DNA of 64,000 nucleotides, taken from positions 298,779 through 362,778 of the forward strand of contig NZ_JAAGLV010000007.1 of the NCBI RefSeq assembly GCF_010548305.1. Direction: 5' to 3'. This document shows, piece after piece, positions 37,316 to 45,855 of this stretch. A program made the translations under genes and the position numbers. Below the pieces are notes generated by a model. The model saw nothing but the letters and a program-made list of their open reading frames with translations. It was not told the origin of the DNA and searched no databases. The stretch is from Streptomyces sp. SID13031 (GTDB lineage: Bacteria > Actinomycetota > Actinomycetes > Propionibacteriales > Kribbellaceae). How positions within the stretch are numbered: position 1 is the stretch's first letter; every line of letters begins with the position of its first letter.

Positions 37316-38302
37316 TCAGACGGTGACGGGTTCGGTGGCCTCAGCCGCCGAAACGGTCGCCTCGAACTCCAGCGTCGCCAGGAAGCGCTCGGCGTCCAGG
37401 GCCGCCGAACAGCCCGTGCCGGCGGCCGTGATGGCCTGGCGGTAGATGTGGTCGACCAGGTCGCCCGCGGCGAAGACGCCGGGCAGGTTGGTCCGGGTGC
37501 TGTCGGGCTGGACCAGCACGTAGCCGTCCTCGTCCAGGTGCACCTGGCCCTTGATCAGCTCCGAGCGCGGGTCGTGACCGATCGCGATGAACAGGCCGGT
37601 GACCGGCAGTTCACGGGTGTCACCGGTGACGGTGTCGCGCAGCACGATGCCGCTCAGCTTCTCGTCGCCCTTGATCTCGGCCACCTCGGAGTTCCAGGCG
37701 AAGTCGATCTTCTCGTTGGCGAACGCGCGCTCGGCCATGATCTTGGAGGCGCGCAGCTCGCCGCGGCGGTGCACGATGGTGATCTTGTCGGCGAACCGGG
37801 TCAGGAAGGTCGCCTCCTCGATCGCGGTGTCGCCACCGCCGATCACGGCGATCTCGTGCTGACGGAAGAAGAAGCCGTCACAGGTCGCACACCAGGACAC
37901 CCCGTGGCCGGACAGCCGGTCCTCGTGGTCCAGGCCGAGCTTGCGGTAGCCCGAGCCCATCGCCAGGATGACGGCCTTGGCGCGGTGCACGGTGCCGGCC
38001 GAGTCGGTGACGGACTTGATCTCACCGGTCAGGTCGACGGCGATGATGTCGTCGGCGATCAGCTCGGCGCCGAAGCGCTCGGCCTGGGTGCGCATCTCGT
38101 CCATCAGCGCCGGGCCCATGATGCCTTCGGAGAAGCCCGGGTAGTTCTCCACCTCGGTGGTGGTCATCAACGCGCCACCAGCCGTGACGGAGCCTTCGAA
38201 GACCAGCGGCGCCAACTGGGCGCGCGCCGCGTAGACGGCGGCGGTGTATCCGGCCGGGCCGGAGCCGATGATGATGACGTTGCGGACTTCTGCCTCGCTC
38301 AT
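37316..38302 (-). CDS. trxB: Thioredoxin reductase
   Basis: 328 aa. FAD motif [19 protein letters not shown], redox centre [14 protein letters not shown] motif [12 protein letters not shown] and the C-terminal [28 protein letters not shown] are all present. It transfers electrons from NADPH to thioredoxin. It is the first gene of trxB-trxA. A GGGAAT-N18-GTT motif starting 71 bp upstream indicates control by the oxidative-stress sigma factor SigR. Confidence 0.97.
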   Translation of the reverse strand: MSEAEVRNVIIIGSGPAGYTAAVYAARAQLAPLVFEGSVTAGGALMTTTEVENYPGFSEGIMGPALMDEMRTQAERFGAELIADDIIAVDLTGEIKSVTDSAGTVHRAKAVILAMGSGYRKLGLDHEDRLSGHGVSWCATCDGFFFRQHEIAVIGGGDTAIEEATFLTRFADKITIVHRRGELRASKIMAERAFANEKIDFAWNSEVAEIKGDEKLSGIVLRDTVTGDTRELPVTGLFIAIGHDPRSELIKGQVHLDEDGYVLVQPDSTRTNLPGVFAAGDLVDHIYRQAITAAGTGCSAALDAERFLATLEFEATVSAAEATEPVTV

Positions 38303-38346
38303 TCAGGCGTTCCTCGGGTGTCGTCGAGACGGGTTACGTCGTACTC

Positions 38347-38373
38347 AACGGATCGTAGAGGCCGACCATTCCC
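38347..38373 (-). promoter_or_regulatory. SigR-type promoter of trxBA
   Basis: On the minus strand GGGAAT is followed after exactly 18 nt by GTT, matching the SigR/SigH consensus GGAAT-N18/19-GTT. The GTT lies 44 bp before the trxB start, leaving a leader of about 35-40 nt. trxBA is a classic SigR target in Streptomyces. Confidence 0.75.
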
Positions 38374-38423
38374 ACCGTACCCATGGGCCGGGCCTGCTAC
38401 GCCACTGGACTCACCGAACGAAA

Positions 38424-39185
38424 TCAGCGGTTACGCAACGTCACTGAAGTGTAGTAGAAAGGCGTCGCGACGCCACCGGACGTACTACAACCGGTGACTA
38501 CCGAGATCTCGATATCGCGCTGCGAGGCGCCCTGGACGCCGATCAGGGTGGCCCGCTTGCCGTCGATCTTGGCCTGCTGGACCAGCCGGACCTCCGGGTT
38601 GGGCAGGCCGGCGGCGAACTTCTTGGCGCAGTCGACCTCGATCGGGACGGCGTGCAGCAGCGGGCCGTTGGCGTTCTCCAGCCAGCGCTGCACACTCGGA
38701 CCGATCTGGTCGGCCGACAGCGACGGGATCGAGTCGATCGGCACGGTCGGGTTGATCCCGGCGGCGCCGTCGTTGCCGTGCTCCCCGGTGCTGAGCACGA
38801 CGCCAACTCCGATCGCGGCGATCACGATCACGCCGGCCGCGGCCAGCACGAGCTTCGGGAGATGCCGGCGGGGCTCCTCGCGCAACTGGACCAGCGAGTG
38901 CACGCCGACCGTGGAGGCGCGGAGTACGGACTCGGAGACGATCACGGCGTCCAGATGGTCGGCCACGTCGGCGGGCATCGGGATGTCGGCGCGGCCCTCG
39001 TCGGCCAGGTCCTCGGTCAGTTGCAGCAGCGCGTCATGCGTCTGCTGGCAGTCCGGGCAGGCCTTCACGTGTTCACGAGCGCGGTGCGCCTCGGGTGCCG
39101 GCAGCAGGTTCTCGATCAGGTCGGCGATGGTGTCGGTGTCGAGGTGCTCGAGGTGCTCACTGGTCGGCAGACCGGATTCGGTCAT
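38424..39185 (-). CDS. Anti-sigma factor of SigM (zinc-finger membrane protein)
   Basis: 253 aa. The cytoplasmic N-terminus carries a zinc-binding H-x3-C-x2-C motif (EHVKACPDC, about residues 39-47) in a ZAS-type helical domain; the membrane helix is LPKLVLAAAGVIVIAAIGVGVVLS. The 120-residue extracytoplasmic part has two cysteines. Such proteins hold an ECF sigma factor inactive until a signal removes them. It lies 109 bp downstream of sigM, in the position of Rv3912 (RsmA), so SigM is the expected partner. Confidence 0.88.
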   Translation of the reverse strand: MTESGLPTSEHLEHLDTDTIADLIENLLPAPEAHRAREHVKACPDCQQTHDALLQLTEDLADEGRADIPMPADVADHLDAVIVSESVLRASTVGVHSLVQLREEPRRHLPKLVLAAAGVIVIAAIGVGVVLSTGEHGNDGAAGINPTVPIDSIPSLSADQIGPSVQRWLENANGPLLHAVPIEVDCAKKFAAGLPNPEVRLVQQAKIDGKRATLIGVQGASQRDIEISVVTGCSTSGGVATPFYYTSVTLRNR

Positions 39186-39294
39186 CGGGAACTCGCCTCC
39201 TCACGGGAGGTGCGCAGAGTGTTCATCAGTGAAAAGCTCCGGTCGGCGATCACGGGGTCGCAGGATGGCGACTCTGCTACGACGGGTGGGTACG

Positions 39295-40008
39295 TCATTC
39301 GGTTCCCACTGATTCCGCGGCGGTCTTCTCGGGTACGTCGGAACCGCCGCGGGTGGTCTGCCAATGCCGGAGCAACGGCAGCAGCCGGGCCCGGCCACGG
39401 GCACATCGGCTCTTCACCGTGCCTGGCGCGCAACCGAGGATCGCGGCCGCCTCCTCGATCGAGTAGCCCTCCATGTCGACCAGGACGAGCGCGCTGCGCT
39501 GGTCGACGTTGATCTGCTTCAACGCGTTCAGTACGTCGAGCCGGCGCTCGCGGACCTCGGCGGCGTCCTCCTGGACCGGCCCGGCCAGCTCGGCCGCGCG
39601 GTCCTCGTCCTCCGGCAGCGGATCGGCCTGGCGGACCTGGCGGCGCCGGATCCGGTCCAGACAGGCGTTCACCACGATCCGGTGCAGCCAGGTGGTCACC
39701 TTGGCGTCGCCGCGGAACGAGTCGGCCCGGCGGAACGCCGAGATGAACGCCTCCTGCAGCGCGTCGGCCGCCTCCTCGGGCTCGCCGAGCGTGCGGATCG
39801 CCACCGCCCACATCCGGTCGCGGTGGCGTTTGACCAGGATGCCGAAGGTGTCCGGGTTGCCGGTCACGTGCAGCCGGAGCAGCTCGTGATCGTCCATCGA
39901 GTCGTACCCGGCGGGCGGCGGCACAGCCACGGGCCCGCTGTCCGGCGGGCCGATCCGGCTGATGTCCGAACGGGGCGGTGGGGTGGGGCTCGAATCAACG
40001 GAGGTCAT
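39295..40008 (-). CDS. sigM: ECF RNA polymerase sigma factor SigM
   Basis: 237 aa. Region 2 reads DTFGILVKRHRDRMWAVAIRTLG and FRGDAKVTTWLHRIVVNACLDRIRRR; region 4 reads SIEEAAAILGCAPGTVKSRCARGRARL. A disordered Pro/Ser lead of about 35 residues precedes them. The gene overlaps the pseudokinase stop by 4 bp (ATGA), so it is translated with the murJ-pseudokinase genes. In mycobacteria SigM acts on secretion and surface functions in late growth. Confidence 0.93.
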   Translation of the reverse strand: MTSVDSSPTPPPRSDISRIGPPDSGPVAVPPPAGYDSMDDHELLRLHVTGNPDTFGILVKRHRDRMWAVAIRTLGEPEEAADALQEAFISAFRRADSFRGDAKVTTWLHRIVVNACLDRIRRRQVRQADPLPEDEDRAAELAGPVQEDAAEVRERRLDVLNALKQINVDQRSALVLVDMEGYSIEEAAAILGCAPGTVKSRCARGRARLLPLLRHWQTTRGGSDVPEKTAAESVGTE

Positions 40009-41675
40009 TTCTGGACCGTGACCTCCGAGATCTCGCCGCGATAGCCGCTGCCTTCCTTCGGAAGTTTGGTCAGCCAGACCAGAACGTACCGCGTCTTGAC
40101 CGGTGCGGCCGGGGTCAGGACAGCCTGCGCGCCCTGGTCCTCCAGCGTCGCGACCGACTTCCAGCCGCTGACCGTGGACGCCGAGACGCTCGGGTCCGCC
40201 TTCGGCACCATCAGCTCGAGGGTGGTCTCGTCACCGACCAGGCTGACCGTCACCTTGGAAACGTCCGTCAGCGCGCCGAGGTCGTAGATGATGCCGACCC
40301 CGTCCTTGGTGCCACCGAGGTTGGGCTTGTTCTTGTACGACATCGTCTTCCAGGTCGTGCTGACCTTGCCGTCGTAGGTGTTGCCGACGTCGTCCGGGTG
40401 CTCCTCGCCGTTGCCGGGCGGCGGGTCGAAGTCCTTGGCGGCGACGATCTTCGCCGGTCCACCGGTGGCGGCCGGCGGCCCGGAGGTGGCCGGCGGCGGC
40501 GCGCTCGTCTTGCCGTCGCTGCCCTGGTCCTTGTTGATCGCGCCCTTGACCAGGAACTGCGCCATCGCGATCACCGACAGCAGTGCGAGGACGGCGAGCA
40601 GGATCAGGATCCGGCCACCCCAGCTGCCGCGCTGCTTCGGCTCGTCGGCCGGCGGCTTGCGGCGGCCGTTGCCGTTGTTCGGCGGGGCGGCCTGCCGGCG
40701 TACCGGCCGGGTCTCCGCGGCGGTCGCGTACGCCGGCTGGGGCGCGGCGTGGCCGTTGTTCTCGGCGTAGGCGCTCTGCTGGTACGCCGGGATCGGCGGG
40801 TCGATCGCGGGCGGAGCGTGGATCGCGGGCGCGACCTGGGTGGCGTCGTCGACGCTGCCGTTCTGCCGGGCGACCGCGACGGTCTCGTCCATCTGGCTCG
40901 GTGGCTCGTGGGAGCTGCCGATGACACCGGAGAGGGCCGCGGACAGGCCGGCGGCGCTCGTGACCGGGACGGAGTGGTGGCGCGGCGGGTCGCCGAGCAG
41001 CCGGTCGGAGATGTCGTCCAGCGAGCGCGGCACTCCGGCACGCACCTGGCGTGGGCTCAGGAGCCGGCCGTGCTCGACGGGAGCGGGCTGCAGACCCCAG
41101 GCGGGAGCCGGGCCGGGCCAGCGGCCGGTCAGGGAGGCGTACAGCAACTCTCCGAGCGCGCGGACGTCTTGTTCCGGAGTACCGGGCCCAGTGGAACGCA
41201 GGGCGGCCTCAGTGGCGAGGCCGACGACCTTGATGGCTCCCGCGTCGGTGACGACGACGGTGGACGGGCTGATCGAGCCGTGCGAGTGGCCGGTGCGGTG
41301 CAGGTTCTCCAGCGCCTCGGAGACCTCGCGGGCCAGCCAGCCTGCTTGCTGACCGGTCAGCGGGCCGGCCGTGAGCATCCGCTCCAGGGGCCGGCCACCG
41401 GCCCATTCGCGGACGCAGTACGTGACGCCCTCGTGCATGTCGCAGTCGAGCACCCGCAGGAAGCGTGGGTCCGCCGCTGCTGCCGCGCGCCGGGCGGCGT
41501 CGAAGAGCAGGTTGGTCCGTGGGTCGCCAACCGGCAGAACATCCACGACCACTGCTCGACTGAGCACCTCGTCCACTGCCCGCCAGACCCGCGCACCGTC
41601 GATCTCCGCGAGCAACTCGGCGATCCGGTAGCGGCCGGCGAGCAGGGCACCAGGACTGACGGTCTGGTTCGACAC
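40005..41675 (-). CDS. Membrane pseudokinase, MviN C-terminal-like
   Basis: 556 aa. Residues 14-250 resemble a Ser/Thr kinase (GRYRIAELLAEIDGARVWRAVDE), but VAVK is replaced by VVVDVLP, the catalytic HRD loop by HSHGSISPSTVVV, and DFG by VGL, so it cannot be an active kinase. A membrane helix (GGRILILLAVLALLSVIAMAQFLV) leads to an extracytoplasmic Ig/discoidin-like domain (DDVGNTYDGKVSTTWKTMSY). In M. tuberculosis the same parts are fused to MurJ in one protein (Rv3910), where the phosphorylated pseudokinase binds FhaA. Here it is a separate gene 171 bp after murJ. Confidence 0.9.
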   Translation of the reverse strand: MSNQTVSPGALLAGRYRIAELLAEIDGARVWRAVDEVLSRAVVVDVLPVGDPRTNLLFDAARRAAAAADPRFLRVLDCDMHEGVTYCVREWAGGRPLERMLTAGPLTGQQAGWLAREVSEALENLHRTGHSHGSISPSTVVVTDAGAIKVVGLATEAALRSTGPGTPEQDVRALGELLYASLTGRWPGPAPAWGLQPAPVEHGRLLSPRQVRAGVPRSLDDISDRLLGDPPRHHSVPVTSAAGLSAALSGVIGSSHEPPSQMDETVAVARQNGSVDDATQVAPAIHAPPAIDPPIPAYQQSAYAENNGHAAPQPAYATAAETRPVRRQAAPPNNGNGRRKPPADEPKQRGSWGGRILILLAVLALLSVIAMAQFLVKGAINKDQGSDGKTSAPPPATSGPPAATGGPAKIVAAKDFDPPPGNGEEHPDDVGNTYDGKVSTTWKTMSYKNKPNLGGTKDGVGIIYDLGALTDVSKVTVSLVGDETTLELMVPKADPSVSASTVSGWKSVATLEDQGAQAVLTPAAPVKTRYVLVWLTKLPKEGSGYRGEISEVTVQK

Positions 41676-41846
41676 GGTGTCTCTCGCCCTCCTCGATGCA
41701 CTGGTCGTCCTGCGTCCCCGCTCCGGTCCCGGTCGGTGACCCGTCCAGGGTGGCAGCGGCTACGAGCGGTTGGCGGTCCGATCGCAGGGCCCATGCTAGT
41801 GCCCCGTTGACCGGACAAGTGGTGCACGAGTGCACAAGCGGGCCGA

Positions 41847-43502
41847 TCAGCCTCTGCGGGAGCGGCCAGGCAGCTTCGATGTGACCGCGGACACCACGTC
41901 GGTGACCTCGTGGATACGAAGTACCCGCGCGACGGCGACATACACCGGAAGCATCACGATTCCCGCGATCGCGAGCTGAGCGACCGCGCCGACCGGCCCG
42001 CTCCAGTCGGTGGCCGACTCGACCACCGACAGGATCGCCCGGGCGATCCCGGCGCCGACCACGGCGGCGATCACCATCGCGAGCAGCGGCAGCCCGACTC
42101 CCGCGCCGGCCACCCGGGGCACCCGGCGGGCGAGCACCCGGCGCGACATCAGGACGGCGACGAGATAGGAGATCGAGTACGCCCCGCCGAGTACGACACC
42201 GGAGTACCGGAGGTGTTCCTCGTCGAGCAGGACCCGGACGCCGATCGTCGCGGCCGCGATGTTGGTGGCCGCGATCACGCACTGCAGGAAGAACGGCGTG
42301 CGGGTGTCCTCGAACGCGTAGAAGGTGCGCAGCTGGAAGTACTGCACGGTGAACGGGACGATGCCCAGCGCGAGCGTCATCAGCGTGTACGCCATCAGTC
42401 GCGTGTTGCCCGCGCCCGCGCCGTACCCGGAGATCAGCGTGGTGATCGGATGCGCGAAGGCGACCATCGCGGCCGCCGACGGTACGACGATGGCCAGCGT
42501 CTGCCGGATCGAGCGCGCCGAGAGCCGGGCCACCTCGGTGACATCGCCTTCGGCCGCCAGCGACGACATCTGCGGCAGCGCGGCCGTCGCCAGCGAGACG
42601 GTGACGATGCCGTGCGGCACCAGGATGATCAGCATGGCCGTGCTGTAGGCGACCAGACCGGCCTTGGAGCCGCCGCCGTCGGACGCGCTTCCCGCGATCG
42701 CGAGCTTGGTGACCACGACCAGCGTCACCTGGTTGACCGCGACGAACAGCAGCGTCCACAGGCCCTGCTTGGCCGTCTTGCCGAGCCCGGTGCCACGCAG
42801 GCCGAACTTGGGGACGTAGGTGTGCCCGCTGGCCTTCAGGTAGGGCAGCAGGACCAGCAGCTGTACCGCGATGCCGAGCGTGTGGCCGAGACCCAGCAGC
42901 AGCTCTTCGTGGTTGGTGAAGGTGGCCGGGTTGGCGCCGACCCGGTAGACGAACAGGAAGACCACGATCGACGCGCAGGCGACGATGTTGTTCGCGATCG
43001 GCGCCCACATCATCGGGCCGAACCGGCGGCGCGCGTTCAGCACCTGGCCGACGAGCACGAAGGCGCCGTAGAAGAAGATCTGCGGCAGGCAGAGCCGGAC
43101 GAACATCAGCATCGCCGAGCGCTCCGCCGCCCGGGACGGGTCCTGCAGCTCCTTCGGCAGGTAGAGCTCCGCGATCAGCGGCGACAGCAGCACGCAGAGC
43201 ACCGTGACGAACGCGAGAATGATGAAGCCGAAGGTGAGCAGCCGGTTGGTGAAGTCCCGGCCGCCGTCGTCGTGGTTCTTGATCGCGCGGACCAGCTGCG
43301 GGACCAGCACGGTGTTGAAGATGCCGCCGGCCAGCAGGATGTACAGGCTGTTCGGGATCGTGTTGGCGGCGGTGAAGATGTCGCCGCGCAGCGCGGTGCC
43401 GATGGCGGCGGCGAGCAGGGCGATCCGGACGAATCCGAGCAGGCGGGACAGCACCGTTCCGGCTGCCATCACCGCCGCGGAGCGCAGGGTGCGGTCAGCC
43501 AT
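41847..43502 (-). CDS. murJ: Lipid II flippase MurJ
   Basis: 551 aa with the MATE-like fold of about 14 helices. It begins AAVMAAGTVLSRLLGFVRIALLAAAIG and has FTAANTIPNSLYILLAGGIFNTVLVPQLVRA, the conserved groove region, and FYAFEDTRTPFFLQ. It flips lipid II to the outer face for cell-wall synthesis. The C-terminus stops shortly after the last helices (LPGRSRRG), without the pseudokinase of mycobacterial MviN. The start overlaps the DUF6049 stop by 8 bp. Confidence 0.95.
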   Translation of the reverse strand: MADRTLRSAAVMAAGTVLSRLLGFVRIALLAAAIGTALRGDIFTAANTIPNSLYILLAGGIFNTVLVPQLVRAIKNHDDGGRDFTNRLLTFGFIILAFVTVLCVLLSPLIAELYLPKELQDPSRAAERSAMLMFVRLCLPQIFFYGAFVLVGQVLNARRRFGPMMWAPIANNIVACASIVVFLFVYRVGANPATFTNHEELLLGLGHTLGIAVQLLVLLPYLKASGHTYVPKFGLRGTGLGKTAKQGLWTLLFVAVNQVTLVVVTKLAIAGSASDGGGSKAGLVAYSTAMLIILVPHGIVTVSLATAALPQMSSLAAEGDVTEVARLSARSIRQTLAIVVPSAAAMVAFAHPITTLISGYGAGAGNTRLMAYTLMTLALGIVPFTVQYFQLRTFYAFEDTRTPFFLQCVIAATNIAAATIGVRVLLDEEHLRYSGVVLGGAYSISYLVAVLMSRRVLARRVPRVAGAGVGLPLLAMVIAAVVGAGIARAILSVVESATDWSGPVGAVAQLAIAGIVMLPVYVAVARVLRIHEVTDVVSAVTSKLPGRSRRG

Positions 43503-45831
43503 CCTTCGTACCGACTCCTTCTTTCAGGCTCTCTAGATCGCTCTGCCCGGGGGCGAGTGGTGCTGGTGACTCAGGGCGGGAGACGCCGTTCGGGCTCGCG
43601 GCCGGATCGTCTTGGCCGAGGTCCTCGGCCGGCATCGGCTCCGGGTGCAGCGCGTCGGCCTCGGGCTTGGGCCCGGACGGGTCGCGCCGCTCCGAGCGCA
43701 CCCGGCGATAGATGCGCACGATCGACGTACCGAACAGCAGCGCGACCGCCGCACCGACCAGGATCCAGCCGACACTGCCGTACTGCGACGCCTGGATCAC
43801 CAGGGGCTGCGCCTCACCGATCGGCTGCAGGTCGCTCGTGATCAGCTGGGCGTTGGCGTTGATCACGCCGTTCTGCTCGGCACTCGCCTTGACCTGGAAG
43901 GTGCCCTTCTGGCCGGCCGGCAGGGTCTTCACCTGCAGCGGGTCGATCCGCAGGTCGTCCCGGTTGCCGGTCGCGGTGACGATCAGGCTGATCCGGATCG
44001 TCACGTCCAGCCCGTTCTCGACGGTCAGCGGGAAACTGCCCTTGCTGCCGGACAGGTTGACCTTGATCCCCTGATGCCCGTTGGTGGTGTTGCTGACGAG
44101 CTTGACCGCCTTCAGTTGCGCGGCGACGACGTTGCGCTGATAGGCGAGGAAGCGGCGGGCCTGGTCCGGGGCGCCGACCCATTCGCTGGCGGCGGACCGC
44201 AGCAGACCCTGGATCATGCGGGTGCGGATCTCGGTGTCCGCGCTCGGGTCGGCGAGCAGCTCCTGGTACGTCGCCGCGGCATCGCTCAGGTCTTTGAGGT
44301 CGTCCAGTTGCCCGTCCGGCAGGCCGGTGCTCTCCGCCGGTGCCGCCGGCGCCTTCACATCCCGGGTGCCAGGCTCGGCCGGGACGACCTGGTTGATGCC
44401 GACCGGCGTGATCCACGGTGACGCCGACATCGCCGCCGCGACGGCCGAGGTGGCCCCGCTGTCGTCCCAGTCACGCGGCGGTACGACGACGACGCTGGCC
44501 GCGCCGGTGCCGGTACCGGCGATCAGCGAGGTCTCGGCGACGAATCGCTGCTGGATCTGCAACGGGTCACCGGCCGTGGCCGGGTCGGGGCCGCCGGCGA
44601 GCAGGGCGGAATCCGCGATCACCGTCGGGACGGACCTCGGCGGACCTTCCGGCGTCAGCACGTTGTAGACCGGGCTGGGCAGCAGGGCGGGCCGCTCCTT
44701 GGCCGACCAGGACGAGCTGGAGACGATGTTGATGTCGTCCTTGCGCTCGCCCGCGAAGCCGCTGGAACCGTTGACCAGAGTCTTGGTGGTGAGGTCGCCA
44801 CCCTCCAGCCAGAGCCCGGACGGTGCTCCCGGAGACGGGGGAAGCAGGTTGTACTGCTCGCTCAGCGAGCGGGAGTCGGTGACCACCTTGGTCAGCGGAT
44901 CGCCGTACCTGACCAGGCTCGCGACGTCCGGGTCGCCGTACGGGAGCAGCACCACGGGATTGGTGTTGCGGCTCTGGTCGAACGCGGCCAGCCAGGCTTT
45001 GATGACGGCGCGGCCGGTGCCGGCCTTGGTCTGGCCCGGACCGTCCGTGACCTTGTAGCTGTCGGAGTCGGCGATCGTGCGGGCCTCGTCGAGCATCGCC
45101 GGGTCGACCAGCCAGGTGACGGTCCGCTTCTTGCCGAGCTCGAGCAGCCGGCCGAGCTGCCCGGTCGGCGCCATCGACTCGGCCAACGAGTCGTTGGTGA
45201 AGAGGTGGTTGGCGAGCAGCGTGGGCTGATGCCTCAGCGGCAGGACGAGGGCGGCGTCTACCTTGCGCGGCATCGGCGTCTTGGCGATCACCGGCATCAG
45301 GATCCGGCTCAGGCCCGCGGTGGTCCGGTCGCGCTCGGTGACGTTGCCGCGGAACCGCACTCCGACCGTGTAGACACCGGCCTGGCTGGTGATCTTCCAC
45401 TCGCTCCAGGGCACGACCAGCTGGAAAGCGACCGCCGCCTTGGGTGCGAGTGGATTGTCGAACGCCTGGAACGTGGTCGACTCGGAGTTGGCCAGCCCGA
45501 CGCAGTCGTTGCGGTCGTTGAGCGGCTCGTCCTTCTCAGCCGGGATCGCCGCCAGGGCATCGGCTGTCGAGAGCCGGTTGCGTTCGATACAGGCGATCGC
45601 CTGGGAGGCCAGGAAAGTGGTCTGGCTGGTGTTCGTGATCCGGCCGGTGATGGTGACGGCCTGGCCGGGCACCGGCGCCGACGGGCTGAACGAGTCGATG
45701 GCGACGTCCACCACCGGGTTCTCTTCCGCGGAGGCCGCAACCGCCTGCGTCGAGGCCAGCACAGTGGCCGACGCAGCGATCAGCAGGCTCGCGCCCGCGG
45801 TCGCGGAGAGCCTCAGTCGCCGTCTGAACAC
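43495..45831 (-). CDS. DUF6049 family secreted/membrane-anchored protein
   Basis: 778 aa starting at GTG 45831. A signal peptide (LRLSATAGASLLIAASATVLASTQAVAASA) is followed by a large extracytoplasmic region with an Ig-like domain near the N-terminus (PVVDVAIDSFSPSAPVPGQAVTITGRITN), a central module and a C-terminal NEW3-like domain, then a membrane helix (VGWILVGAAVALLFGTSI) and a cytoplasmic tail. It corresponds to Rv3909, next to murJ in actinobacteria, an essential envelope protein of unclear role. Only 24 bp separates it from divergent pcnA. Confidence 0.87.
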   Translation of the reverse strand: MFRRRLRLSATAGASLLIAASATVLASTQAVAASAEENPVVDVAIDSFSPSAPVPGQAVTITGRITNTSQTTFLASQAIACIERNRLSTADALAAIPAEKDEPLNDRNDCVGLANSESTTFQAFDNPLAPKAAVAFQLVVPWSEWKITSQAGVYTVGVRFRGNVTERDRTTAGLSRILMPVIAKTPMPRKVDAALVLPLRHQPTLLANHLFTNDSLAESMAPTGQLGRLLELGKKRTVTWLVDPAMLDEARTIADSDSYKVTDGPGQTKAGTGRAVIKAWLAAFDQSRNTNPVVLLPYGDPDVASLVRYGDPLTKVVTDSRSLSEQYNLLPPSPGAPSGLWLEGGDLTTKTLVNGSSGFAGERKDDINIVSSSSWSAKERPALLPSPVYNVLTPEGPPRSVPTVIADSALLAGGPDPATAGDPLQIQQRFVAETSLIAGTGTGAASVVVVPPRDWDDSGATSAVAAAMSASPWITPVGINQVVPAEPGTRDVKAPAAPAESTGLPDGQLDDLKDLSDAAATYQELLADPSADTEIRTRMIQGLLRSAASEWVGAPDQARRFLAYQRNVVAAQLKAVKLVSNTTNGHQGIKVNLSGSKGSFPLTVENGLDVTIRISLIVTATGNRDDLRIDPLQVKTLPAGQKGTFQVKASAEQNGVINANAQLITSDLQPIGEAQPLVIQASQYGSVGWILVGAAVALLFGTSIVRIYRRVRSERRDPSGPKPEADALHPEPMPAEDLGQDDPAASPNGVSRPESPAPLAPGQSDLESLKEGVGTKDG

Positions 45832-45855
45832 GCCGTCACCGTAACCTAGTTCCCC

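Noticed and set aside
41797..41806. CTAGTGCCCC as a third copy of the MITE end
   Set aside because: Similarity stops after nine bases; the diagnostic TGCGTCC-GAA part is absent.
45831..45853. ECF-type promoter GGGAAC-N16-CGT before DUF6049
   Set aside because: The CGT overlaps the GTG start codon, so transcription would begin inside the coding region and skip the signal peptide start.
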